Origin: Lachnoclostridium phytofermentans ISDg
Lineage (GTDB): Bacteria > Bacillota > Clostridia > Lachnospirales > Lachnospiraceae
DNA length: 64,000 bases
Direction: 5' to 3'
Assembly (NCBI RefSeq): GCF_000018685.1
Contig: NC_010001.1
Coordinates: 4,373,501 to 4,437,500 of the forward strand
The notes beneath the pieces are model-generated. The model was not told the origin of the DNA and ran no database searches. It saw only the letters and a program-made list of their open reading frames with translations. A program made the position numbers and the translations under genes. This document shows positions 46,458-53,883 of the stretch, in pieces; the first letter of the stretch is position 1, and each line of letters begins with the position of its first letter.

Positions 46458-46577
46458 TTAACATCCAAACCACATTAAAACAGTAACTATTGTTACACCA
46501 TAACCCATTCCTGTAAAGAAATCATCAGCTGCATCTAAACAATCTACGTTCTTAATCTCTTCAATAGCAAAATTCAT
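46458..46577 (-). CDS. RiPP precursor peptide 2
   Basis: This 39-residue peptide is too short for routine gene finding but has an excellent ribosome-binding site (AAGGAGG, seven bases before ATG). It begins MNFAIEEIKNVDCLDAADD, matching precursor 1 at NFAIEEI-x-NVD-x-L. It ends GMGYGVTIVTVLMWFGC, a hydrophobic segment with a C-terminal Cys. The conserved part is likely the leader read by the PqqD-like domains; the GM pair begins the probable core. The core has two Thr and one Cys as heterocycle or thioamide candidates. Confidence 0.85.
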   Translation of the reverse strand: MNFAIEEIKNVDCLDAADDFFTGMGYGVTIVTVLMWFGC

Positions 46578-46591
46578 TATGTATTCCTCCT

Positions 46592-46786
46592 TCAACTAAA
46601 TTTGTAAATTATAATAAGAATTAAAGTATAGACAGCTATTACACTACCAATAATTTTTAATATAATTCCGCTTTTACCTATATCATAATTAATTATGTCT
46701 TTAGTAAATATTGGAATCAAAATTAGGATTAATCCAATAATAACTCCAGCATTTTTCGTAGTTAAGAATTCATTTAGCTTTTTCAT
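46592..46786 (-). CDS. Two-helix membrane protein between the precursor genes (immunity candidate)
   Basis: This 64-residue protein from the ATG at 46786 has two membrane helices (about 14-28 and 40-62) and a short basic end. The ATG is four bases after the stop of precursor 1 and has no strong ribosome-binding site, so translation probably depends on termination of precursor 1. It ends 15 bases before precursor 2. Position and topology match small bacteriocin immunity proteins, but no family was recognised. Confidence 0.7.
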   Translation of the reverse strand: MKKLNEFLTTKNAGVIIGLILILIPIFTKDIINYDIGKSGIILKIIGSVIAVYTLILIIIYKFS

Positions 46787-46790
46787 GATA

Positions 46791-46904
46791 TTAGCAAGCT
46801 GCAATTCCGATAAGTACAACAACTTCCATTCCTAATAGAGTCCACTCTGAAAATAATGCATCAACATTTTCAATCTCTTCAATAGCAAAGTTATTCTCTA
46901 ACAT
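46791..46904 (-). CDS. RiPP precursor peptide 1
   Basis: This is a 37-residue peptide and the first gene of the operon, with the ribosome-binding site AAAAGGTGAG. It begins MLENNFAIEEIENVDALF and ends GMEVVVLIGIAAC. It shares NFAIEEI-x-NVD-x-L, the GM pair and the terminal Cys with precursor 2, while the spacer and core differ in sequence. The core is hydrophobic, with the terminal Cys as its only residue able to form a thiazoline. The presence of two different cores suggests a two-component or paired product. Confidence 0.85.
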   Translation of the reverse strand: MLENNFAIEEIENVDALFSEWTLLGMEVVVLIGIAAC

Positions 46905-47111
46905 ATCTCACCTTTTAACCTTTCTTAATATTTTTTATGCTTTTTATCAATGCGCATTGTTAAAGCATAATATAATCTTATTACATTATCCAATAATTGT
47001 CAATTTATAATTGACAAAATATGTAATTTTATATTTACATGTAATTATTAATGTGTTATTGTAAATTATTGTAAACATTGGTTTGAAATAATAAAAAAGG
47101 AGCGTAATATA
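46905..47111. promoter_or_regulatory. Divergent control region of the RiPP cluster with palindromic operator
   Basis: TTGTCAAT-TTATA-ATTGACAA at 46997-47017 is a perfect inverted repeat (8-base arms). Each arm contains TTGACA reading outward, so it can serve as the -35 box toward both the precursor operon (TTGACA-N17-TAAGAT on the minus strand) and the YcaO gene. The region is very A/T-rich. No regulator gene lies inside the cluster. Confidence 0.6.
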
Positions 47112-48968
47112 ATGAATGTAACTAATCAACAAAAAAGACATTATAAAGAATGTTTACCTTCAGACACAGTAAATAAATTAAAAACTATCTTATCTTCACT
47201 GAAGATCGATGTAGAAGAATGTGAAGAAAAAAATTCACTTACAAAATCTCTAAGACTAAATATTAAAGGTACAATGATTGGAAGTAATGGAAAAGGTATG
47301 ACATTACAATATGCTCTCGCAAGTGCATATGCTGAGTTCTTTGAACGTCTTCAAAACAATTGGTTTCTTCGTAATAATACTGTATTTGCTGATCAGTTTG
47401 CTTTCAGATATTTTGCTGATGAGAAATTAATGTCTGCAGAAGAGATAGTTGCTAATGATAATGCATTTATTTGTAAATATTTTAATGATAGATCTATGAC
47501 AAATGCATCATTTGAAGATAAAGTCAATGCATTTAAAAATACACAAAAGATTGATTATCTAATCTTAAATGAAACTAATAGGTATATCTGTGTACCATTT
47601 GTTAATGTCACAGCAAAACAGATTACATATCTACCATACAATACCTATAACTTCAGTTATGGAAGTAATGGAATGTGCGCAGGAAATACAGCAGAGGAGG
47701 CATTAATTCAGGGAATATCAGAGATAATAGAAAGATTAGCACAAAAAAAGATCCAATTAGAAAAACCATTATTACCTGATGTTCCAGAAGAGTATATCAA
47801 GCAATTCCCGGAAGTATACAACATTTTACATGAATTACGTAAAAATACAGATTACAATATCTTATTAAAGGATTGCTCATTTGGAGGTAAATACCCTGTA
47901 GCAGCATTAGTTATTATAGAAAAGAATACTGGTAAATATGGAATAAAATTTGGGTGTAATCCTGATTTTGGTGTCGCAATTGAAAGAGCATTGACAGAAG
48001 CAGGTCAAGGAAATGAAATCACTAAATATTGCAATAGAAGTACCATAGATTTAAAAAACAATAAAGTTGATAGTCGTTTTAATATATATAATTGTTATAA
48101 AACAGGCATGGGACAATTTCCATACGAAATATTTAAAAAGTGTTCAAATCCTTTTACAAAAGTAAAAGATGTTTCAAATATGACAAATAAAGAAATTTTA
48201 TCTTACTTACTTGACCTAGTAATAAATGACGGTTATCAGATTTTAATTAGGGATGTTTCATATTTAGGTTTTCCATCATATCATATTATCATACCTAATA
48301 TGTCTGAGATGCTTGATTTATCAGATAAAGATTATGAAAACCTTTATCTGAAAACTTATTTTCGTTCAATTATAAAAGACCCTTCAAAAATAAATAAAAA
48401 AGATTGTAACGCAATTATATCAATGATGGATTATTATTCTAATATGCATTTTGAGAATTTAATGAGAGATTATTATGGTATATTAACTGATTTTGATATA
48501 CCAGCAGAAGAATATGCATCGGGTTGGCTATATTTTACTATAATGTGCTTTATATATTTAAAACAATACAAAAATGCTTCACAGAGAATGGAATACTTAG
48601 TTAAAGTATTAGAATCAAAAAACTTTTCCAATATTACTTACTATAAAGCTTTAAGTTTATACTTAACATACATGGATATCGAATGCTCTCATTCTAACGC
48701 AATTGATTATTTAAAGGTATTTTTTGAACTTAAGATTTGCGACAAAATTGATAATATTTTTTGTAATTGTGATGAAGTTTTTATAAAGCAATATCCAAAC
48801 TTAAGTGATGCAAATGCAGATACTACAAAATTAATACGTTCAGATTATTTTGAATATTCAAAATGTATACATATTCGTAAAAAAAGACACCTTGAAAATA
48901 ATATTACTCAAGAGAATCTAATAGACACATTATTATCGCTAAATAATCAGGAATTACTCAATGCTTAA
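47112..48968 (+). CDS. YcaO-family ATP-dependent enzyme (RiPP maturase)
   Basis: This is a 618-residue protein related in layout to E. coli YcaO. Key features are GSNGKGMTLQYALASAYAEFF (EFFER, Glu75-Glu78), AEEALIQGISEIIERL (Glu204, Glu207) and ERALTEAGQG (Glu296, Gln299). These form the ATP- and magnesium-binding pattern of YcaO enzymes. The C-terminal 200 residues are helical and TPR-like, and the Pro-rich C-terminal end typical of azoline-forming YcaO proteins is missing. YcaO enzymes activate peptide amides to make azolines, thioamides or amidines. It is transcribed divergently from the precursor operon with its own ribosome-binding site (AAAAGGAG). Confidence 0.9.
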   Translation: MNVTNQQKRHYKECLPSDTVNKLKTILSSLKIDVEECEEKNSLTKSLRLNIKGTMIGSNGKGMTLQYALASAYAEFFERLQNNWFLRNNTVFADQFAFRYFADEKLMSAEEIVANDNAFICKYFNDRSMTNASFEDKVNAFKNTQKIDYLILNETNRYICVPFVNVTAKQITYLPYNTYNFSYGSNGMCAGNTAEEALIQGISEIIERLAQKKIQLEKPLLPDVPEEYIKQFPEVYNILHELRKNTDYNILLKDCSFGGKYPVAALVIIEKNTGKYGIKFGCNPDFGVAIERALTEAGQGNEITKYCNRSTIDLKNNKVDSRFNIYNCYKTGMGQFPYEIFKKCSNPFTKVKDVSNMTNKEILSYLLDLVINDGYQILIRDVSYLGFPSYHIIIPNMSEMLDLSDKDYENLYLKTYFRSIIKDPSKINKKDCNAIISMMDYYSNMHFENLMRDYYGILTDFDIPAEEYASGWLYFTIMCFIYLKQYKNASQRMEYLVKVLESKNFSNITYYKALSLYLTYMDIECSHSNAIDYLKVFFELKICDKIDNIFCNCDEVFIKQYPNLSDANADTTKLIRSDYFEYSKCIHIRKKRHLENNITQENLIDTLLSLNNQELLNA

Positions 48969-49068
48969 TTCACATAACAAAAACGGTACAAGCTCATGGA
49001 TCAATGAATCAATGATTTTCTAATTGTGAGGGTATAACTAAAGATAGCAGCTTTAAGTTTGATGTATA

Positions 49069-49105
49069 AGAGAGGAGCTCCATTAAAATATGGGCTCCTC
49101 CTCTT
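49069..49105 (+). terminator. Terminator after the YcaO gene
   Basis: AAGAGAGGAGCTCC pairs with GGGCTCCTCCTCTTTT about 100 bases after the stop. It may also end nagA transcription on the other strand. Confidence 0.75.
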
Positions 49106-49249
49106 TTCATTATTACTATATTTTTAATTCTATATATTTCGAAAATCAAAGCAGATATTCAGAATCCGCTTACGCTACTTACTCATAAGCCCATTACCAT
49201 TACTATACGTGGCACTTTAAAACAGACAAGTACTAATTCCCTGATGAGG

Positions 49250-50383
49250 TTAAATTTCATTTCCTCTTACATAAACTTGTTTTAAATTAAAATCATTATC
49301 CACAAGTAGTAAATCTGCTTTTCTTCCAAGACCAATGCTTCCTACTGTATCCTCTAATTTAAGAGATTTTGCAGGATAGTAACTAGCGCTTAGAATCGCT
49401 TCCTCAATTGGAATGCCAAATGATATTGCATTCTTTACTGCATCAAATAGAGTTATCGTAGAACCAGCAAGAGTACCATCTTTTAAGAATGCCTTATGAT
49501 CCTTTACTGTGATTGGTAATCCTCCTGCTACATATTCACCATCTGGTAAACCAGTAGGATTGATTGAGTCAGAGATTAAAATCATCTGATCTGGTACTGC
49601 TTTAAACATCAGCTTTACTACAGCTGGATGAATATGAATTCCGTCACAGATAATTTCTGCATTTAAACCAAACTCACTAACTGCACCAACTAAACCTGGT
49701 TCACGATGTAACAATGGTCTCATCGCATTAAATAAATGAGTAACATGAGTTGCACCCGCTTTCGCTGCAGCTTCTGCTTGATCAAAGGTACTCATTGTAT
49801 GAGCTAAGGATATCGTAAAGAACTCTTTGTTCCTTTGAATAAACTCCAATGCTCCATCTAAGGTTGGATCAATATCTACTAAGCGAATTGCATTCCCGGA
49901 TAACTCATTATATTCGTCAAATAAGTCTTGAGAAATTCTTCTTAAATATTGAGGATCATGTGCACCCTTCTTTTCTATACCAAAGAAAGGTCCTTCCATA
50001 TTAATTCCTTCGATTGCAGCTTCTTTTTTATCTGAGTGTTCTTTTTGATCATCCATGACCTCTTTTATATAAACCATTGCCCGATGATACTGATTTTCCT
50101 CATTTGTCATTGTTGTAGCAAGTATTGAGGTTACACCATGCTTTGCATAATACTCGCACATCTCTTTGATTTCTTCTGGATTTGATAAAGAGAAATCGTA
50201 AGATAAACATCCATGCGTATGAATATCAAAGAAACCAGGTACAATGCGTAAACCTGTACAATCTACTTCATTCCCATCTCCTGTGATTGTCTCTGATATT
50301 TCTTTTACAAATCCATCTTCAACAAGAATATCTTTTCGTTCAAATTTTCCATTAATAAAAACTTCGCCATGTCGAAATATCAT
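49250..50383 (-). CDS. nagA: N-acetylglucosamine-6-phosphate deacetylase
   Basis: This 377-residue amidohydrolase removes acetate from GlcNAc-6-P. The barrel starts GFFDIHTHGCLSYDF. The metal-binding Glu is in GINMEGPFFG, followed by SLAHTMSTFDQAEAA, THVTHLFNAM, CDGIHIHP and the catalytic Asp in ILISDSINPTG. It lies 14 bases after nagB. Substrate comes from NanE and the ROK kinase encoded at 24-40 kb. Confidence 0.96.
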   Translation of the reverse strand: MIFRHGEVFINGKFERKDILVEDGFVKEISETITGDGNEVDCTGLRIVPGFFDIHTHGCLSYDFSLSNPEEIKEMCEYYAKHGVTSILATTMTNEENQYHRAMVYIKEVMDDQKEHSDKKEAAIEGINMEGPFFGIEKKGAHDPQYLRRISQDLFDEYNELSGNAIRLVDIDPTLDGALEFIQRNKEFFTISLAHTMSTFDQAEAAAKAGATHVTHLFNAMRPLLHREPGLVGAVSEFGLNAEIICDGIHIHPAVVKLMFKAVPDQMILISDSINPTGLPDGEYVAGGLPITVKDHKAFLKDGTLAGSTITLFDAVKNAISFGIPIEEAILSASYYPAKSLKLEDTVGSIGLGRKADLLLVDNDFNLKQVYVRGNEI

Positions 50384-50397
50384 AGGCCACCTTCTTT

Positions 50398-51108
50398 CTA
50401 TTCAAAACAACAGATAACGGTTAAATCCGGATGTAGCTGAAGAATAGAAGCTGGTACACTTGGAGTTACCGGTCCGTATAATGCTTTTTCAATGATGTCT
50501 TTTTTATCTGGTCCATTTGCAATTAAAAGAACTTTTTTCGCTTGCATAATGGACTTTATTCCCATTGTAATCGCCTTAGTTGGAACTTCATTAATATCTT
50601 CAAAAAATCTTGCATTAGCCTTAATTGTTGACTCACCTAAAGAAACAATATGGGTCGTCTTTTCGAATGCATCGTCAGGCTCATTAAATCCAATGTGACC
50701 ATTGTGTCCAATACCAAGTAACTGTAAATCAATACCGCCAAGATTTGTGATTAAAGCATCATAATTCTGGCACTCTGCTTCCATATCATTAGCCAACCCA
50801 CTTGGAACATGTGTATTTTCTTGTGGTATATTAATATGGCGGAACAAATTTTCAGTCATAAAATATCGATAACTCTGTTCATTCGTTGGTTCTAAGCCAA
50901 CATATTCATCTAAATTAACGGAAATAGTACTTGAGAAATCAATATCTCCCTTGTTATACCACTCGATTAATTGTTTGTATGTACCGATTGGTGTAGATCC
51001 AGTAGCAAGCCCTAATACACTATTTGGTTTTAAAATCACCTGAGCTGATATAATATTTGCGGCCTTTCTACTCAAGTCGCTGTAACTTGTTGCATTAATT
51101 ACTTTCAT
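50398..51108 (-). CDS. nagB: Glucosamine-6-phosphate deaminase
   Basis: This 236-residue enzyme turns glucosamine-6-P into fructose-6-P and ammonia. Family motifs are LGLATGSTPIGTYKQL, SVNLDEYVGLEPTNEQSYRYFM, QLLGIGHNGHIGFNEP and AKKVLLIANGPDKKDI. The start at 51108 follows GGAGG. Two RpiR-like palindromes lie directly upstream, linking it to the amino-sugar operon at 24-39 kb. Confidence 0.96.
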   Translation of the reverse strand: MKVINATSYSDLSRKAANIISAQVILKPNSVLGLATGSTPIGTYKQLIEWYNKGDIDFSSTISVNLDEYVGLEPTNEQSYRYFMTENLFRHINIPQENTHVPSGLANDMEAECQNYDALITNLGGIDLQLLGIGHNGHIGFNEPDDAFEKTTHIVSLGESTIKANARFFEDINEVPTKAITMGIKSIMQAKKVLLIANGPDKKDIIEKALYGPVTPSVPASILQLHPDLTVICCFE

Positions 51109-51131
51109 ATTTACCTCCAAATCTACAATTT

Positions 51132-51188
51132 TGAAAATTTTTTTCAAAAAATGACAAGAATAATCAAAAATATGAAAAAAAATTTTCA
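51132..51188 (-). promoter_or_regulatory. Paired RpiR-like operators before nagB
   Basis: TGAAAATTTTTTTCA (51132-51146) and TGAAAAAAAATTTTCA (51173-51188) flank a 26-base segment. TTGAAA with GATTAT 17-18 bases away is a candidate promoter that the right site would cover. The same core lies at 38707 before the glycan operon. Confidence 0.65.
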
Positions 51189-51241
51189 AATATACTTTAA
51201 TTATAGCTTGAAACAAAGAAAAAGCAAGAGTAAAATGAAAA

Positions 51242-51270
51242 AAACCTTGAAAGTAATCCTTTCAAGGTTT
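51242..51270 (-). terminator. Terminator after tRNA-Gln
   Basis: On the minus strand AAACCTTGAAAG pairs with CTTTCAAGGTT and ends in a seven-T run, ten bases after the tRNA. Confidence 0.85.
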
Positions 51271-51279
51271 GATTAAAGC

Positions 51280-51350
51280 TGGGCTACAAGGATTCGAACC
51301 TTGAGATGCCGGAATCAGAATCCGGTGCCTTACCGTTTGGCTATAGCCCA
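51280..51350 (-). tRNA. tRNA-Gln (CTG anticodon)
   Basis: The minus strand folds as a cloverleaf. The acceptor stem is TGGGCTA/TAGCCCA, the anticodon stem is CCGGA/TCCGG around loop TTCTGAT (anticodon CTG), and the T arm is CAAGG-TTCGAAT-CCTTG. CCA is not encoded. It stands alone with its own terminator, with no integrase nearby. Confidence 0.95.
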
Positions 51351-51621
51351 ATATTTAGTTTTTTTGCTTGGTAATTGTCAGCCACGAATGATATTATAAC
51401 TCATAGATATATAATTTGCAAGTCCTATTTTTTTATTTTTTTATACCAATTTATACCACATTTTTTATCTTTATTTACCATCACCAAAGTATAAATAATT
51501 TAACTCATGAGTAGCGATTCCCTTTTTGAAAAATTGAGGCCTCTTTGAATATCCCTTAATCAAGAGACAACCTGTTTTAGATATGCCCCTTGATTAATAA
51601 TAATAATGCGCTGCTGGGAAA
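51351..51621. other. Intergenic region between tRNA-Gln and the cation-efflux gene
   Basis: About 270 A/T-rich bases hold the tRNA promoter region. A candidate hairpin CTTGATTAA/TTAATCAAG (51560-51598) lies after the cation transporter gene. No gene was found. Confidence 0.35.
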
Positions 51622-52800
51622 TTAATCTTCTGCTATAAAGCTATTTTCTATTGTTATTACACATTGATAACGTTCATCAATTTCTTTTATTCGATCCTGT
51701 AAATCAAGTAAAAATTCCTCTTCCTCATTTGGTTTATAATGATGTGGTAATACTAAATCAAAGATTAGATTAATTTGATTTTCTCCATTGACCACTCGAA
51801 AATCATGAATGGATGCCTTTTTCTCTAATTCTTTCACCTTTTTAATTACCTTAGCTCTTATTTCCTTTATCTTTACATTATTGACCTCTACTGGATCCAT
51901 ATGAATTACTAAAAAAATATTCTCATCCCTTAGCATGTCCCGTTCAATTCTATCAATTACCTCATGGGCATCTTCCATTGAAATATCATTTGGTACTTCA
52001 CAGTGAATGGTAGCCATCGTATGAGATGGTCCATAATTATGCGCAACCAAGTCATGCGTCCCGATAATATATGGGTATTCCATTACCTTTTTCACTATCA
52101 TCTTATATAATTTGGGATTTATTGCTTGTCCAATCAATGGTTCTAGGGTATCTTTTGCTATATTAAATCCAGCAATCAATACGAAAATAGAAACAGCTGC
52201 ACCCATGTATCCATCCACTTTTAGACCTGTTAAATGTCCAATAATTAAGGAAAGAACTGTCGCAGAAGTAATTAATACATCACCTAGGGCATCTGCTGCT
52301 GTTGCCTTCATTACAGTGGAATTGATTCGTTTTCCTAGCTTTCGATTGAATAAGGCTAACCAAACTTTCAAGAAGATTGATAACATCAATATAATGATAG
52401 AAACTATAGCGAACTTAGTACTTTCCGGATGTAATATCTTATTCACAGAGCTTTTAAAGCATGTAAAGCCTACCTGTAATACAAGGAATGCAACAATAAG
52501 AGCAGAAATATATTCATATCTTCCATGCCCAAACGGATGCTCTTTATCCGCTGGTTTGCTAGCTAGTTTTACTCCCACCAAACTAATTAGTGATGATGCT
52601 GAGTCTGATAAGTTATTAAAAGCGTCTGCTGTAACAGAAATACTATTGATAAGAAGTCCAATGGTAAATTTACATAAAAACAGAATTAGATTACTGATTA
52701 CTCCGACAATACTAGCAAGTATTCCATAGGAAGTACGTACTTTTTGCTCATGAACTTCCTCACTATTTTTCACGAATAGCTTTACTAATAAATTTGTCAT
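51622..52800 (-). CDS. Cation diffusion facilitator family metal efflux protein
   Basis: This is a 392-residue membrane transporter. Six helices lie between about 25 and 215. Metal-site Asp residues appear in VTADAFNNLSDSASS (helix 2), where other members have HxxxD or DxxxD patterns, and in ATAADALGDVLIT (helix 5). The loop HPFGHGRYEY is typical. The C-terminal cytoplasmic ferredoxin-like domain (about 220-300) has HDLVAHNYGPSHTMATIHCEV, and an extra 80 residues follow. The DxxxD arrangement favours Mn, Fe or Zn export in exchange for protons. Monocistronic. Confidence 0.92.
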   Translation of the reverse strand: MTNLLVKLFVKNSEEVHEQKVRTSYGILASIVGVISNLILFLCKFTIGLLINSISVTADAFNNLSDSASSLISLVGVKLASKPADKEHPFGHGRYEYISALIVAFLVLQVGFTCFKSSVNKILHPESTKFAIVSIIILMLSIFLKVWLALFNRKLGKRINSTVMKATAADALGDVLITSATVLSLIIGHLTGLKVDGYMGAAVSIFVLIAGFNIAKDTLEPLIGQAINPKLYKMIVKKVMEYPYIIGTHDLVAHNYGPSHTMATIHCEVPNDISMEDAHEVIDRIERDMLRDENIFLVIHMDPVEVNNVKIKEIRAKVIKKVKELEKKASIHDFRVVNGENQINLIFDLVLPHHYKPNEEEEFLLDLQDRIKEIDERYQCVITIENSFIAED

Positions 52801-52944
52801 AGCGTTCCTCCCATTTCTTTCTTCCTTTTTCTTAAGCGAATAGGGTTATTATAGCATACCCAAATTGTAGTTTCTATATTATCATCAAACGGAACGTAGT
52901 CAACCCCTTATTAAAAGGCAACCACGTTCCGCTGGACTTAAATA

Positions 52945-53583
52945 TCATTCTCTAATAAAATTCGTACTAACTGCCTTCTCACGAGTTGGTAGCTCTACCC
53001 CTGCCTTCCTACCAGCTTCTTTACATTTTAAGAGATATGCCATATTTCTAGCTAGAACTCGCATTGTAAATAAGCCCTCTTCATCCTTTAGTACATCCTC
53101 TGGCTTTGTTCCATGTACCATATTCCAATACCTTGAGGAGACTACAGGCATCTCTTTAATCGTAAAGTATTTAATGAGTTGATCAAATGTTGCTGTAGTT
53201 CCTGCTCTTCTAGCTGAGATTACTGCAGCTGCAGGCTTCATATAAAATGTTGTATTCCCTTTACCCAAAGAATCACAGTAAAATACACGATCCATAAAAG
53301 AGGTAATTGCACCGCTTGCAGCGGCATAATGAACCGGTGAACCAAAAATAAATCCATCTGCCCTATCTGCTAAACCAAGAAACTCGTTTACCTTATCATC
53401 AAATACACAATGTCCTGTTTTTGCACAGCTTTGACAAGCAATGCATCCAGCAATGGGTTTCGTACCTAACCAAAAAATTTCAGTATCTATTCCTTCTTCT
53501 ATTAACGTTTTCGATACTTCCATAAGTGCCGTATAAGTGCATCCCTTTTCGTGTGGACTTCCGTTAACAAGTATTACTTTCAT
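52945..53583 (-). CDS. Iron-sulfur flavoprotein (NADPH-dependent FMN reductase family)
   Basis: This 212-residue flavodoxin-fold protein starts KVILVNGSPHEKGCTYTAL (FMN phosphate loop). It has the compact cysteine motif CIACQSCAKTGHC (CX2CX2CX5C) that binds a 4Fe-4S cluster in Isf proteins, and FGSPVHYAAASGAITSFMDR for the flavin ring. These proteins handle electron transfer or oxygen detoxification in anaerobes. Partner unknown. The gene follows GAGG in a monocistronic setting. Confidence 0.9.
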   Translation of the reverse strand: MKVILVNGSPHEKGCTYTALMEVSKTLIEEGIDTEIFWLGTKPIAGCIACQSCAKTGHCVFDDKVNEFLGLADRADGFIFGSPVHYAAASGAITSFMDRVFYCDSLGKGNTTFYMKPAAAVISARRAGTTATFDQLIKYFTIKEMPVVSSRYWNMVHGTKPEDVLKDEEGLFTMRVLARNMAYLLKCKEAGRKAGVELPTREKAVSTNFIRE

Positions 53584-53818
53584 ACTATCAACCTCTTTCT
53601 GGCGCTATCATGCCTTTTTAAAATTTAATTCTAGACTATGTAATTTCTATATTATTTGTATCTTAACTCTTATACCTATGCTTTGGCAACTTAAACTAGT
53701 ACATATAAGAAAATGTACATTAAAATAAGTTTTTAACTTCTGTGAAATTCAATATGATAAATAAAGTATCCGTATACTATGTACCTCAAAGTTTGTGCAA
53801 ATTAAGTTATTGTAAAAA
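53584..53818. other. Intergenic region before the iron-sulfur flavoprotein gene
   Basis: It holds the upstream region of the flavoprotein gene, including GCGCCAGAAAGAGG next to its start, a weak leader-family match. No gene or clear promoter was found in the rest. Confidence 0.3.
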
Positions 53819-53874
53819 GGCTCTTACAAATTAATCAAGTATTCTAACGAAATACTTATTATTTTGTAAAAGCC
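53819..53874 (-). terminator. Terminator after the LacI-family gene
   Basis: On the minus strand GGCTTTTACAAA pairs with TTTGTAAGAGCC, with an inner stem AAGTATTTC/GAATACTT, followed by TTTTTAC. Confidence 0.75.
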
Positions 53875-53883
53875 CCGAATTAA

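Noticed and set aside
46458..46904. Lanthipeptide or class II bacteriocin without modification
   Set aside because: No LanB, LanC or LanM gene is present, there is no double-glycine leader, and three modification enzymes are encoded nearby.
51280..51350. tRNA-Gln as an integration site for the nearby RiPP cluster
   Set aside because: No integrase gene or repeated tRNA end was seen on either side; nagBA lies between the tRNA and the cluster.
52112..52729. 205-codon plus-strand frame within the cation-efflux gene
   Set aside because: It is the mirror of a well-supported membrane transporter gene and has no ribosome-binding site or protein-like motifs.
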